A stretch of 64,000 bases of DNA from an uncultured Alphaproteobacteria bacterium (GCA_902538085.1 CACBDV010000001.1:375063-439062), one strand, 5' to 3'. Positions 29,620 through 40,550 are shown, numbered from the stretch's first letter. The notes: generated by a model from the letters alone, not told the origin. Program-made: numbers and translations.

Positions 29620-31107
29620 TTGAGTAAGAAAGTTGTAGTTATTGGTGGGGGTTTTGGAGGACTAGCTGCTGCCTTAAGGTGCAGAAAACTTGGTTTTGAT
29701 GTCACCCTGCTTGAAAGACTTAACATGCTTGGCGGAAGAGCAAGAGTTTTCGAGAAAGACGGTTATAGACACGATGCTGGACCAACTGTTATAACAGCAC
29801 CCTTTTTATTTGAAGAACTTTTTGAATTATTTGGTGAAAACTTAAAAGATCACTTAAATTTTAAATCCTTAGACCCTTGGTACAGATTTTACTTTCACAA
29901 TGGAAAAACTTTTGATTATCGACCATCTATCGAAGATACAAATAATGAAATAAGAAAATTTGATGAAAATGATGTTGATGGGTATGACAAATTATTAAAA
30001 ACATCAAAAGATATTTTTGAGATAGGTTTCGAAAAGTTATCGGATAAGCCATTTATTTCCTTTTGGGAAATGGCAAAGCAAATACCATCGTTAATAAAAC
30101 TCAAAAGTTATTTAACAGTCAGTCAATTAGTAAATAGCAAATTAAAAAATAAGTATCTGCGGAAGGCATTTTCGATACATCCTTTATTAGTTGGGGGCAA
30201 TCCGTTCACTACAACATCTATATATGCATTAATACACTATCTTGAAAGAAAGTGGGGGGTGTACTTTTGCATGGGAGGCACAGGTAAAATTGTGAGAGAG
30301 TTAGAAAATTTAATGTTAAGACAGGGTATTACTGTTAATAAAGAAACAGATGTAGAGCAAATTTCCATTATAAATGGTAAAGCGGAAAACGTGGTGCTTA
30401 ATAACGGAAAAAAAATACCTGCGGATCTTGTGATTTGTAATGCAGATCCCCCTACAGTTTACAGTGAAATGTTACCATTAGAATACTCCAGAGATAGTCT
30501 TCTCAAACCTAAGAAATTTACACATTACTCTATGGGCCTTTATGTTCTTTTTTTTGGATCGAAGAAAAAATTTTCTGACGTCGCTCACCACACTATTTGG
30601 ATGTCTGAAAGATATAAGGAACTGCTTCACGATATTTTTGAGAAAAAGATTTTGACAGAGGATTTTTCACTTTATCTTCATCGTCCAACAGCAACAGATG
30701 ATACTTTTGCACCAGAGGGATGTGATAGTTTTTATGTTTTATGCCCTGTTCCTAATCTTCAAGGAGATGTTCAATGGAATTCAGAGGGTCCAAAACTTAA
30801 GGATAGAATAGTTGAAGCACTGGATAAAACTATTATGCCAGGACTAAAAGAAAACATTGAGGCAGAATTCTGGATGACTCCTGAGGATTTTAAAAATGAT
30901 TATAGATCAAAATACGGAGCTGGATTTTCTGTGGCACCAATTTTTTCTCAATCGGCATGGTTTCGCTATCACAACAAAGATAAGAAAATACCAAATTTAT
31001 ATTTTTCAGCTGCGGGATCACACCCAGGTGCCGGAATACCTGGCGTATTGTGCTCTGCTAAGGTAATAGAGAAGCTTATAATTAAGGATTTCAAAGTTAG
31101 TCATTAA
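29620..31107 (+). CDS. crtI: Phytoene desaturase
   Basis: VVVIGGGFGGLAAALRCRKLGFDVTLLERLNMLGGRARVF; C-terminal YFSAAGSHPGAGIPGVLCSAKV. TTG start. Confidence 0.95.
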   Translation: MSKKVVVIGGGFGGLAAALRCRKLGFDVTLLERLNMLGGRARVFEKDGYRHDAGPTVITAPFLFEELFELFGENLKDHLNFKSLDPWYRFYFHNGKTFDYRPSIEDTNNEIRKFDENDVDGYDKLLKTSKDIFEIGFEKLSDKPFISFWEMAKQIPSLIKLKSYLTVSQLVNSKLKNKYLRKAFSIHPLLVGGNPFTTTSIYALIHYLERKWGVYFCMGGTGKIVRELENLMLRQGITVNKETDVEQISIINGKAENVVLNNGKKIPADLVICNADPPTVYSEMLPLEYSRDSLLKPKKFTHYSMGLYVLFFGSKKKFSDVAHHTIWMSERYKELLHDIFEKKILTEDFSLYLHRPTATDDTFAPEGCDSFYVLCPVPNLQGDVQWNSEGPKLKDRIVEALDKTIMPGLKENIEAEFWMTPEDFKNDYRSKYGAGFSVAPIFSQSAWFRYHNKDKKIPNLYFSAAGSHPGAGIPGVLCSAKVIEKLIIKDFKVSH

Positions 31108-31108
31108 G

Positions 31109-31984
31109 GTGACATCATTTAAAACAAATACCTATAGCATTAAATCGGAAGGTAAAAGTTTTTATTGGGCAAGTTTTTTTTTACCCAAAAAAAATAGAAT
31201 TGCAGCTTCAAGGCTCTATAGCATATGTCGATATCTAGATGATGTGGCAGATAATTCGAAGTTAGATACCTCTTCTCAAATAAAAAATATATTTAATCAA
31301 ATAAAAGAAAATGAGAGCTCTGAGATAAATATCTTTTTTAAAAAAAATAATATTAACATTGGTATTTTAAAAGATCTAATAGATGGTTTGATCAGCGATC
31401 AGCAGAACGTCAGAGTTACAGATGAAAAAGAATTAATAGATTACTCATACAAGGTTGCTGGAACAGTGGGTTTGATGATGTTACCAATAATTAATACCAA
31501 AGATGCTGAAGCAAGAAAGCATGCTATTGATTTAGGAATTGCTATGCAACTAACAAATATTGCAAGGGATGTTTACGAGGACGCAAAAATGAATAGGTTA
31601 TATCTACCAAAAGAATGGTTAGGACAAGTCTCAATAAGTGACCTAATAGATAATAAGTTAGATGATCAAAAAAAAAAATTGATTGAATTATCTATTAAAA
31701 ATTTAATAGAACTCTCTGATAAATTCTATGCAAACGGTTTTTCTGGTATGAAATTTATTCCTCTTAGAACCAGACTAGCAATATTTTTTGCAGCAAAAAT
31801 TTACAAAGGGATTGGGGAAAAGATTAAAAGCGGTGGTTATGTTTACAAGCTTGAAAGAATTTATTTAAACAAATTAGAAAAGTTATGGATTACAATAATT
31901 TCTATACCTGAATTTTTATTTTTAAAAAATATTTTTAAATCCTACAAATCGATTAGGGGCTCATTTAAAAATGAAAATATATGA
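31109..31984 (+). CDS. crtB: Phytoene synthase
   Basis: SFYWASFFLP, YSICRYLDDVADNS, AMQLTNIARDVYEDAKMNRLYLP. GTG start. Confidence 0.95.
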   Translation: MTSFKTNTYSIKSEGKSFYWASFFLPKKNRIAASRLYSICRYLDDVADNSKLDTSSQIKNIFNQIKENESSEINIFFKKNNINIGILKDLIDGLISDQQNVRVTDEKELIDYSYKVAGTVGLMMLPIINTKDAEARKHAIDLGIAMQLTNIARDVYEDAKMNRLYLPKEWLGQVSISDLIDNKLDDQKKKLIELSIKNLIELSDKFYANGFSGMKFIPLRTRLAIFFAAKIYKGIGEKIKSGGYVYKLERIYLNKLEKLWITIISIPEFLFLKNIFKSYKSIRGSFKNENI

Positions 31985-33056
31985 TGTAGCATTTTTGGGC
32001 ATGGGTGCCAGTGCCCTTGCTACTGCAAAATTAAAGTATAAGGGAACAAGTGTTAGTTTAATTGGCATTGATAAAAATTATCATAGCAAAAGAAATAATT
32101 TTTTTGCATTTTGGCTGACAGATTGGATGAAAGATTTTGATAGTCTTGCACAAAAAAAATGGTTTTGCTGGAACTTTTACTTAACAAATAATCATATAAA
32201 ACATGAAACTAAGGATTTACCCTATTGCACTATAAGATACCAAGATTGGAAAAATTATTGCTTAAAAGGCTTAGAAAACTTATCAATTAAAGAGTTCAAT
32301 GTTCAAAGTATTACGAATTTAAAAAAATACTATGAAATCAAGCTAGAGAATGGTGAGGAAATTTTTGCTAAGAAAATTTATGATTCTCGTACGCCGAAAT
32401 TGGAAAATGAAAAAGTAAAACAGCATTTTTTTGGATACCTTATAGAAACTAAACAAATGATAAATGGTAATAGTGTGACCTTAATGGATTTTCGTGTTGA
32501 ACAAAAAATGGGATTACATTTTATGTATTGTTTACCAATAGATGAAAATAGAATGTTAGTTGAGTCAACAGTTTTTTCTTCAGAAATCCAAGAGGATGAA
32601 TGGTATCAAAAACAGATATTAGAATACATTGAGACAAAATTAAATTTATCTGAATATAAAATAGTTGATGAAGAAAAAGGGGCGTTACCAATGTATGATA
32701 TTGAAAACAAATCAAGTGAAAATTATATTCATATCGGTTCAAGAGGTGGTGCCACCAAAATATCAACCGGGTATGCTTTTTCCTTTTTTCTAAAAAACAT
32801 AATGTTAAATTTTGAAAATATTAATAAAGCTCATCACTCATATTTTGATAAATGGATGGATAAGGTATTTGTGAATTATCTGAAAAATAATAGTGGAACA
32901 GAGAAGGTTTTTATTAATATGGCTTACTCTTTAAATGGCAATGAATTTGCATCATTTATGATGGGTGTAGCTGATTTTCCGACAAAATTAAAGGTCATTA
33001 TGTCAATGCCAAAAATTAAATTTATAAAAAGTGCATTAAGCACCATTCGTAATTAA
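31971..33056 (+). CDS. crtY: Lycopene cyclase, CrtY type
   Basis: Dinucleotide-binding-like start (DVAFLGMGASALATAKL), FDSRTPK-like YDSRTPK, MDFRVEQ; position between crtB and blh. Confidence 0.9.
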   Translation: MKIYDVAFLGMGASALATAKLKYKGTSVSLIGIDKNYHSKRNNFFAFWLTDWMKDFDSLAQKKWFCWNFYLTNNHIKHETKDLPYCTIRYQDWKNYCLKGLENLSIKEFNVQSITNLKKYYEIKLENGEEIFAKKIYDSRTPKLENEKVKQHFFGYLIETKQMINGNSVTLMDFRVEQKMGLHFMYCLPIDENRMLVESTVFSSEIQEDEWYQKQILEYIETKLNLSEYKIVDEEKGALPMYDIENKSSENYIHIGSRGGATKISTGYAFSFFLKNIMLNFENINKAHHSYFDKWMDKVFVNYLKNNSGTEKVFINMAYSLNGNEFASFMMGVADFPTKLKVIMSMPKIKFIKSALSTIRN

Positions 33057-33872
33057 ATGTATGAATTAAGCTTTATATCTTTACTTGCTCTTTGCATGGT
33101 TTCATTTATTGGTGTGCCGCATGGTTCATTTGACGGAGCTGTAGCTGCACTGTTAGGTTATAAGACAAGAAAAGATTTTTTTATATTTGTATTCTTATAT
33201 TTAATTATTTCTGCAGCAGTAATTATATTTTGGATTTACTTTTCCGTAATCGCTTTAATTTTATTCATTTTAATGAGTATCGTTCATTTTGGATTATGTG
33301 ACTGGTCCTATCTAGGTTTGAAGAAATATAAATGGTCTGTTTCTTTAACGCATGGTTTAAATATTGTATTTGGGATTATTTTTTTTCACACTAACGAAAC
33401 ATTTGAGATATTTACTTTTTTATCAAATCTATCTTTTAATCAATTTCAAGAATATCTATATATTGTTTACATTTGTTACTTTTTTCTTTTGATTAGATAT
33501 GCATATTTGGCAATTAAATTTACAAGATTAAGATGGGGGATATTAGAAATGTCTATTATTTTATTGGTAATATTTTTAACAGAACCGCTCGTGGCATTTT
33601 CTATCTATTTTTGTTTCATTCATACTTTTAAACATGTCAAATCAATATTAAAAGATACATCAAAATATTTATCAAATAACAAATTTATAACTATAACTAC
33701 CATCTCTTTTACAATCTTAACATGGGTCGGCGGCAGCTTAGCAATTATCTACCTTCATAAGAGTTTTTCTTTTGATGAGTCTTTTATAAAGACACTGTTT
33801 ATTGGATTAGCGGCATTAACTCTTCCCCATATGACTTTAGTAGATATCTTTTATAGAAGAAAATTTAATTGA
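33057..33872 (+). CDS. blh: Beta-carotene 15,15'-dioxygenase, Blh family (retinal-forming)
   Basis: IGVPHGSFDGAVA, IVHFGLCDW, CFIHTFKHVKSI, LPHMTLVD; multi-pass membrane protein ending the cluster. Confidence 0.93.
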   Translation: MYELSFISLLALCMVSFIGVPHGSFDGAVAALLGYKTRKDFFIFVFLYLIISAAVIIFWIYFSVIALILFILMSIVHFGLCDWSYLGLKKYKWSVSLTHGLNIVFGIIFFHTNETFEIFTFLSNLSFNQFQEYLYIVYICYFFLLIRYAYLAIKFTRLRWGILEMSIILLVIFLTEPLVAFSIYFCFIHTFKHVKSILKDTSKYLSNNKFITITTISFTILTWVGGSLAIIYLHKSFSFDESFIKTLFIGLAALTLPHMTLVDIFYRRKFN

Positions 33873-34803
33873 GAAAATTAGGTATTTTAAATGTGATGTT
33901 TTCATCCTCTTTAAAATTTAAAACTTCGATTGCATAAACTTTTTTTATCTGATCAATGAATAAATTTAATTGTTCTTCAGGAGCAGATGCACTAGCTGTC
34001 AAACCTATTGTATTAAATTCTGATAAATTTGAATAATCAAAGTCGTTTATATTTTCAACTAGTTCACTATGTTTACAACCAAATCTTTTAGCAGTTTCGA
34101 CTAACCTAATTGAATTGGAACTATTGTGGGCACCAATCACATAAAAAGCATCAACATTTTTAGACATTTCTTGTACAGATAATTGTCTATTTGAAGTTGC
34201 ATAGCAAATATCGGATTTTTTAGGAGCTAGAATTGAAGGAAATTTTTTTTCTAAAGCATCAACAATACTTTGTGTATCAAAAACTGATAAGGTTGTTTGT
34301 GTTATATAGGCAAGTTTTTGATTTGATGGGAAATATAATTTTTCAACATCCTCAATATTTTGAACTAAAGTTAAATTGCTAATATCCTTGAGCTGTCCAG
34401 CTGTCCCGTCAACTTCAGGGTGATGTTCATGACCGATCATAATTATTTTATATTCGTTTTTTTCTAATTGAATTATTTCTTTATGAATCTTACTGACTAA
34501 TGGGCAGATGGCATCATAAAATAATAGATTATAATCTTTGGCTTTGTTAATTACTCTTTGTGCAACACCATGCGCAGAAAAAATTACAGGTTGTTTTGTA
34601 TTTTTAGGAATTTCTTCTAGCGAATCTACAAATACAACGCCTTTTTCTCTCAAATTACTGACAACAAATTTATTATGAACAATCTCATGACGTACATAAA
34701 CTGGAGCTCCATATTTCAAAAGGCTTTTTTCGACCATTTCAACAGCTCTCTCAACCCCAGCACAAAAACCTCTGTGTTTGGCAGTTATAATCTTTTTAAC
34801 CAC
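33865..34803 (-). CDS. ispH: 4-hydroxy-3-methylbut-2-enyl diphosphate reductase
   Basis: AKHRGFCAGVERAVEMVE, FSAHGVAQRV, IMIGHEHHPEVDGTAGQ, ICYATSNRQ. Confidence 0.95.
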   Translation of the reverse strand: MVKKIITAKHRGFCAGVERAVEMVEKSLLKYGAPVYVRHEIVHNKFVVSNLREKGVVFVDSLEEIPKNTKQPVIFSAHGVAQRVINKAKDYNLLFYDAICPLVSKIHKEIIQLEKNEYKIIMIGHEHHPEVDGTAGQLKDISNLTLVQNIEDVEKLYFPSNQKLAYITQTTLSVFDTQSIVDALEKKFPSILAPKKSDICYATSNRQLSVQEMSKNVDAFYVIGAHNSSNSIRLVETAKRFGCKHSELVENINDFDYSNLSEFNTIGLTASASAPEEQLNLFIDQIKKVYAIEVLNFKEDENITFKIPNFLN

Positions 34804-34835
34804 GGTAAATTGTTATCATATTATTAAGAGAAAAA

Positions 34836-37800
34836 TTATTTTATAATTAATAAAAGTTGCTGAGCCTCAATATTTTCACCAGCTTTTACGCACAGTCTCT
34901 CAACTATTCCAGGTTGGTCTGCGTAAATAACTGTTTCCATTTTCATGGCCTCAATAGTGCATAATTTAGCACCCTTTGGCACTTTTATTCCTTCAGTAAC
35001 AGCAACGTCTACAAGTAAACCAGGTATTGGGGCCGCAACATGATCTTTGTTGCTAGGATCAGCAATTTCTTTAGCTAAATCGTCAACTGCAATGGAATTA
35101 TCTTTGATGTCAACTGATCTGGCCTGGCCATTCAATTCAAAATATACTGTCCTGTAACCTTTTTCGTTTGGCTCACTTAAAGTGAAATATCTTATTATAA
35201 GAGTTTTACCAGGTTCTATAGAGACATATATCTCTTCCCCTGTATTCATCCCAAAGAAATAGTTTGATGTTGGGATAACACTAGTATTACCAAATTTCTT
35301 TTTGTGTTTTATATACTCATCAAAAACCTCGGGAAAAAATATTTGTGAAATTGTATCTTTCTCTGAAATAGTCTCGCTATACTTCTTTTCCAATTCCTTC
35401 GTTCTATTTTTAATTTTTAATGAGGGTAACTTTGATCCAAATCTATAATTAATAGGTTTTTTTCCTTTTAAAATTTTCTTTTGGAGTGCTTTTGGAAAAC
35501 CTTTATATGGTTGACCTAATCGGCCACTAAAGAATTCGATGACTGATGCAGGAAAGCCAACATCCTTTTTAGGGTCTAAAACATCTTGAATTTGAATATT
35601 ATTTGCCAACATGTAAATTGCCATATCACCAACAACCTTAGATATAGGTGTAACTTTAATTACATCACCAAATATTTTGTTCACTTCGGCATACATTGAT
35701 GCAAGTTCTGGCCATCTCTCGTCTGTAATACCCATTGACCTTGCTTGCTCTCTTAAATTAGTGTACTGGCCTCCTGGCATCTGATGTAAATATACCTCTG
35801 ACATACTAGTGCGAGTTTTACTTTCGAAAGGTTGGTATTGTTTTCTAACACCTTCCCAATAATTTGCAGCAGTCCTGACAACTGCAGAAGAAATTTTTGG
35901 ATCTCTTTTATTGCCATCAAGAGACTCTAAAACTGCACCAAAACTAGGTTGCGATGTGAAGCCAGACCAAGAGTCAATTGCTACATCAACAATATCTACC
36001 CCTGCTTCTGAGGCATTAAGCAATGTTGCAACACCATTTCCACTTGTATCGTGAGTATGGAAATGAATTGGAATTTTTATGCTTTTTTTTAATTCTTTGA
36101 ATAAAATTTTTGCTGCCTTGGGTTTACACAAACCTGCCATATCTTTGATTGCAAGAAAGTGAACTCCCATTTTCTCAAGCTTTTGCGCCATTTTTAAGTA
36201 GTAATCAAGTGTATATTTTTTCTCTGCTGGAGACGATAAATCGCCGGAGTAACAAATAGAAGCTTCACAGATTTTTCCAGATTTTAATACTTCGTCAATA
36301 GAGACTCTCATATTTTCAATCCAGTTTAGTGCATCAAATATTCTAAAAACGTCAATCCCAGACTGAGCGGAGAGTTGTATAAACCTTCTTAAAACATTAT
36401 CAGGATAGTTTGTATATCCAAGAGCATTCGATCCTCTGAATAACATTTGTAATAGGGCTGAGGGCATTTGTTCACGTAACTTTTCTAGACGTTCCCAAGG
36501 GTCCTCTTTTAAGAATCTTAATGCAACATCAAAAGTTGCACCACCCCAACACTCAACTGAGAATAGATTTTTAAGTCTTTCTTCATATAAGTCAGTTATG
36601 CCTAACATATCTTGTGTTCTCATTCGAGTTGCAATCAAAGATTGATGAGCATCTCTAAAGGTAGTGTCTGTAATCAATAATTGTTTTTCTTTTAACACAG
36701 TCTCAGCAACAGCAGATGGACCATTAGTATCTAAAATTTGTTTATATGTTTTATCGACAGTCTCTTGTGCTTTTTTTGATCTAGATATTCCATAGTCTGA
36801 GAGTTTTGCTGGTGTTGTCTCTCTTAATTTTGGTCTATTAGCGACTTCCGGGTTACCATTAACAATAACTTCGGCTAAGAAGTTTAATGTTTTGGTTGCC
36901 CTATCTTTTCGACCAGAGAATTGAAATAAACTTTTTTCACTATCTATAAATTTTGTATGGTATTTAAAAACATCGAAACCTTTGTGGTTAATTAACTTTA
37001 ATAAAAAAGGTATATTTGTTTTTACACCTCTGACGCGAAATTCACTCAATGCTCTATTCATTCTTCTCTTTGCTTCAATAGGGGTTTGGCCTTTTGCAGT
37101 TACTTTAACTAAAAGAGAGTCATAATAAGGAGTAATAACCGTACCAGTAGATGCAGTTCCAGCATCTAGTCTTATTCCCAAGCCACTTGCAGATCTATAA
37201 ACATTAATTTTACCGTAATCTGGGGCAAAATCATTAGCGGCATCTTCTGTTGTAACCCTTGATTGGATAGCATGACCTTTCATATGAATGTCTTTTTGAG
37301 TTGGCACACCACATATATCATCTCCAATTTTAGCACCAGCCGCTAAGAGGAACTGAGCTTTTACAATATCAATACCAGTAATTTCTTCTGTTACAGTGTG
37401 TTCAACTTGAACTCTTGGATTAACTTCAATGAAGAAAAAATCTCTAGATTTAGCATCCATTAAAAACTCTACAGTTCCCGCACATGAATAATTAACTTGT
37501 TTTCCTATTCTAACACCTGCGTTACAAATCTCATTTCTCTCTTTGTCAGATAGGTAGGCAGCAGGAGCTCTTTCTACTACCTTTTGATGTCGTCTTTGAA
37601 GAGAACAATCTCTTTCAAAAAGGTGAACTATATTGCCATGCTTATCGCCAATTATCTGAACTTCAACATGAAAAGCTTTTTCGATTAACTTTTCAAAAAA
37701 TACATCATCTTTTCCAAAGGCACTTTTAGCTTCTCTCCTAGCGGTGTTGATTTGATTTTCTAATTCTGTTTCTTTTCTGATCACTCGCATTCCACGACCG

Positions 37801-38300
37801 CCGCCACCCCAAGATGCTTTGAGCATAATTGGATATCCAATTTTTTTTGCAAGATCTTTACATTTTTTTAAATCTTTTGGTAAGGGTCCTGTGGAAGGTA
37901 TGGTTGGTACTTTAGCATTGCCTGCAGTTTTTTTAGCTTCTACTTTATTTCCAAGTGATCGCATAATCTTTGGAGAGGGTCCAACAAAAATAATATTATG
38001 TTTTGCACATTCATCAGCAAATTCTGGGTTTTCAGATAAGAAGCCGTATCCTGGATGGATGGCATCACAACCTGAATTAACAGCAATTTGTACGATACCT
38101 TTGTAATCTAGGTAAGCCTGAATAGGACCTAATCCTGATCCAACAAGATAGCTTTCGTCTGTTTTGAAGCGATGCAATGCAAAACGATCCTCGTACGAGT
38201 AAATGGATACAGTCCTAAAGCCCAATTCAGTTGCTGCACGAGATATTCTAATTGCAATTTCACTTCTGTTAGCAATTAATATTTTCTTAATTTGTTTCAT
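34836..38300 (-). CDS. pyc: Pyruvate carboxylase (full-length, 1154 aa)
   Basis: Biotin carboxylase N-domain (ILIANRSEIAIRISRAA), carboxyltransferase (TDTTFRDAHQSLIATRMRT), C-terminal biotinyl EAMKMET. Confidence 0.96.
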   Translation of the reverse strand: MKQIKKILIANRSEIAIRISRAATELGFRTVSIYSYEDRFALHRFKTDESYLVGSGLGPIQAYLDYKGIVQIAVNSGCDAIHPGYGFLSENPEFADECAKHNIIFVGPSPKIMRSLGNKVEAKKTAGNAKVPTIPSTGPLPKDLKKCKDLAKKIGYPIMLKASWGGGGRGMRVIRKETELENQINTARREAKSAFGKDDVFFEKLIEKAFHVEVQIIGDKHGNIVHLFERDCSLQRRHQKVVERAPAAYLSDKERNEICNAGVRIGKQVNYSCAGTVEFLMDAKSRDFFFIEVNPRVQVEHTVTEEITGIDIVKAQFLLAAGAKIGDDICGVPTQKDIHMKGHAIQSRVTTEDAANDFAPDYGKINVYRSASGLGIRLDAGTASTGTVITPYYDSLLVKVTAKGQTPIEAKRRMNRALSEFRVRGVKTNIPFLLKLINHKGFDVFKYHTKFIDSEKSLFQFSGRKDRATKTLNFLAEVIVNGNPEVANRPKLRETTPAKLSDYGISRSKKAQETVDKTYKQILDTNGPSAVAETVLKEKQLLITDTTFRDAHQSLIATRMRTQDMLGITDLYEERLKNLFSVECWGGATFDVALRFLKEDPWERLEKLREQMPSALLQMLFRGSNALGYTNYPDNVLRRFIQLSAQSGIDVFRIFDALNWIENMRVSIDEVLKSGKICEASICYSGDLSSPAEKKYTLDYYLKMAQKLEKMGVHFLAIKDMAGLCKPKAAKILFKELKKSIKIPIHFHTHDTSGNGVATLLNASEAGVDIVDVAIDSWSGFTSQPSFGAVLESLDGNKRDPKISSAVVRTAANYWEGVRKQYQPFESKTRTSMSEVYLHQMPGGQYTNLREQARSMGITDERWPELASMYAEVNKIFGDVIKVTPISKVVGDMAIYMLANNIQIQDVLDPKKDVGFPASVIEFFSGRLGQPYKGFPKALQKKILKGKKPINYRFGSKLPSLKIKNRTKELEKKYSETISEKDTISQIFFPEVFDEYIKHKKKFGNTSVIPTSNYFFGMNTGEEIYVSIEPGKTLIIRYFTLSEPNEKGYRTVYFELNGQARSVDIKDNSIAVDDLAKEIADPSNKDHVAAPIPGLLVDVAVTEGIKVPKGAKLCTIEAMKMETVIYADQPGIVERLCVKAGENIEAQQLLLIIK

Positions 38301-38363
38301 AATGCTAAATAAGTTTATTTTTATACATTATTCTGTTTTTTTTCATAGACAATCTATAGAAAA

Positions 38364-39017
38364 TTAGGGTTTTTTTACTTTTATAGCCTTTCTTCTGTTT
38401 GGATAACAGTCTGTGCAAATTTTGCATTCAACACCAAAGCAGCTTCTAGCTTTGCAATATTCTCTTCCATAAAAAATCATTTGTAAATGAAGTCTGTTCC
38501 AAGTTGACTCAGGAAATAATTTTTTAATATCTAATTCAGTTTGAACTACATTTTTACCATTTGTCAGACCCCACCTTTGTGCTAGACGATGAATATGTGT
38601 ATCTACAGGGAATGCAGGGTGACCAAAACCTTGGGACATTACTACACTCGCTGTTTTATGACCAACTCCTGGTAAATTTTCTAAATCTTCAAAAGTCTCT
38701 GGGACCCTACCATTGTATTTTTTAATTAATATTTTTGAGAGTTTAGAAATAGCTTTTGATTTTTTAGGTGCAAGTCCACATGGTTTAATGATTTTATAAA
38801 TTTTATTAACAGACACCTTTGCCATATCATGAGGATTATTTGCCGTATTAAATAGTAAAGGTGTAATCTTATTCACACGTTCGTCTGTGCATTGAGCACT
38901 TAATAAAACCGCTATTAAAAGCTCATATACATTTTTATGTTTAAGAGGGATTGGGATATTTGGATAAAATTTGTTTAAATTATCCAATACAACCTTTGCT
39001 CTTTCTTGTTTTTTCAT
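38364..39017 (-). CDS. nth: Endonuclease III
   Basis: HhH LPGVGHKTASVVM, FPVDTHIHRLAQRWGL and C-terminal C-x6-C-x2-C-x5-C cluster. Confidence 0.94.
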   Translation of the reverse strand: MKKQERAKVVLDNLNKFYPNIPIPLKHKNVYELLIAVLLSAQCTDERVNKITPLLFNTANNPHDMAKVSVNKIYKIIKPCGLAPKKSKAISKLSKILIKKYNGRVPETFEDLENLPGVGHKTASVVMSQGFGHPAFPVDTHIHRLAQRWGLTNGKNVVQTELDIKKLFPESTWNRLHLQMIFYGREYCKARSCFGVECKICTDCYPNRRKAIKVKKP

Positions 39018-39080
39018 ATTATTATTGGTGTGCTATTAAATCTATTATAAATATAAATATAATTTTATAAACTTATAGAA

Positions 39081-39515
39081 ATGACAAGAAAGCTTCATAT
39101 CAAACCAAATAGGAGTCTTACAAATCTTCAAATTCTATTTTTTTTATTCATTACAGGTTTCTTGATCATTTTTATTGGTGGAAGATTTTTATTAGTCGGT
39201 GCTTGGCCGATAATCATATTTGGTATTGTTGAATTTTCTATTTTGGTCGTATGTACTTATTTTTTTGTAAAGAGTTTAAAAAAAACAGAAAAAATTTCAT
39301 TAGAATCAAAATCTATGCAATTAGAGCGGCTTGATGGAGATGAGGTTATTGAACAAAATAGTTATAATTTAAATTGGTTGAAGATAAAGAATGAAAAAAA
39401 TTCATTAAGCGTAAATTACGCTGGAAAGAAAAAATTCTTCGCTAGTTTTTTGAGTGAGGATAGAAGGAAAAAATTAAAAAGAATTATTGAGAAGTACAGC
39501 TCCTCGTCTAGCTAA
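39081..39515 (+). CDS. DUF2244-like membrane protein
   Basis: KPNRSLTNLQILFFLFITGFLIIFIGGRFLLVGAWPIIIFGIVEF; typical neighbour of nth in alphaproteobacteria. Confidence 0.7.
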   Translation: MTRKLHIKPNRSLTNLQILFFLFITGFLIIFIGGRFLLVGAWPIIIFGIVEFSILVVCTYFFVKSLKKTEKISLESKSMQLERLDGDEVIEQNSYNLNWLKIKNEKNSLSVNYAGKKKFFASFLSEDRRKKLKRIIEKYSSSSS

Positions 39516-40287
39516 TCATATCTTTAAAGGTATAAAAGCCTTTTTCCTTTGTTGATAACCATACTGCTGCTTGAATAGCGCCATCAGAAAAAATTTTTCT
39601 GTTGTGGGCCTTGTGTGTTAATTCTACAGACTCATTGTCACCGTGAAATATGACCGTATGTTCACCTGGGATATTTCCACCTCTAATAGAAGAGAAACCA
39701 ATTTCATTTTCTTTTCTTTGGCCTTCTTGATCATGACGTTTAAAATTAAAATTTGATTTGGATAGTCCAAGCTCTGCTACAATCTCTTCTCCGAGCTTTA
39801 AAGCTGTTCCACTAGGTGCATCCTTTTTGTGTCGGTGGTGTGTTTCAATTATTTCTATATCGAATTCTTTTAAGTGTTTTGCGGCTTTTCTTGCTATTTC
39901 AAAAAATGTATTAACTCCATAACTCATATTCGGTGCGTAAAATACTTTTGTTGAATTACTTGTTTGTTTTAAAAGGTTAAAGTGGCTCTCATCTAATCCG
40001 GTCGTTCCAATAACTAAACCGGTATTATTAGAAACAGCAGCTTCCGTAAAATTAAATAAGGCCTTAGGTGTTGTGAAATCTATAACTATATCTGCTTTTT
40101 CAAATGACTCTTCCCTAGTAGTAAAAACATTTTCTTGAATTTGATTTTTATTAATAAAGCTAGGGTCAATATCTTTAACATCAAATACTCCAACGAGCTC
40201 AACGTTATTATTCGATAGAGCAGAATTTATGAGATTATTTCCCATTCTTCCTAATGCCCCTGCGATAGCTATTTTTGTTCTAGACAT
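39508..40287 (-). CDS. dapB: 4-hydroxy-tetrahydrodipicolinate reductase
   Basis: IAIAGALGRMGNNLI, ETHHRHKKDAPSGTAL, SIRGGNIPGEHTVIF. Confidence 0.95.
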   Translation of the reverse strand: MSRTKIAIAGALGRMGNNLINSALSNNNVELVGVFDVKDIDPSFINKNQIQENVFTTREESFEKADIVIDFTTPKALFNFTEAAVSNNTGLVIGTTGLDESHFNLLKQTSNSTKVFYAPNMSYGVNTFFEIARKAAKHLKEFDIEIIETHHRHKKDAPSGTALKLGEEIVAELGLSKSNFNFKRHDQEGQRKENEIGFSSIRGGNIPGEHTVIFHGDNESVELTHKAHNRKIFSDGAIQAAVWLSTKEKGFYTFKDMIS

Positions 40288-40361
40288 GATTAAGACTTGT
40301 TATACATAAATTAGTAGATATGGAATAGCAAAATTATTAAATTTTATGCTAAAATTAACTT

Positions 40362-40532
40362 ATGATTAGACTTGCATTAATTCTTTTTATTTTATTACTA
40401 GCTAGTTTATTAATATTTAATAAGAAATTTAGGGAGGCTTTTACAATATCAGTAATACCCCTAGTCTTATTAGTTGTAGGACTTATTGGGTATATGATTT
40501 ACTATATGTTCAGTACTAACTATTTTTCTTAG
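40362..40532 (+). CDS. Small hydrophobic protein (56 aa)
   Basis: Not in the ORF track. Manual translation MIRLALILFILLLASLLIFNKKFREAFTISVIPLVLLVVGLIGYMIYYMFSTNYFS*; two TM-like segments filling an otherwise empty gap. Confidence 0.55.
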   Translation: MIRLALILFILLLASLLIFNKKFREAFTISVIPLVLLVVGLIGYMIYYMFSTNYFS

Positions 40533-40550
40533 AGTTTTTAAAATTATGAT

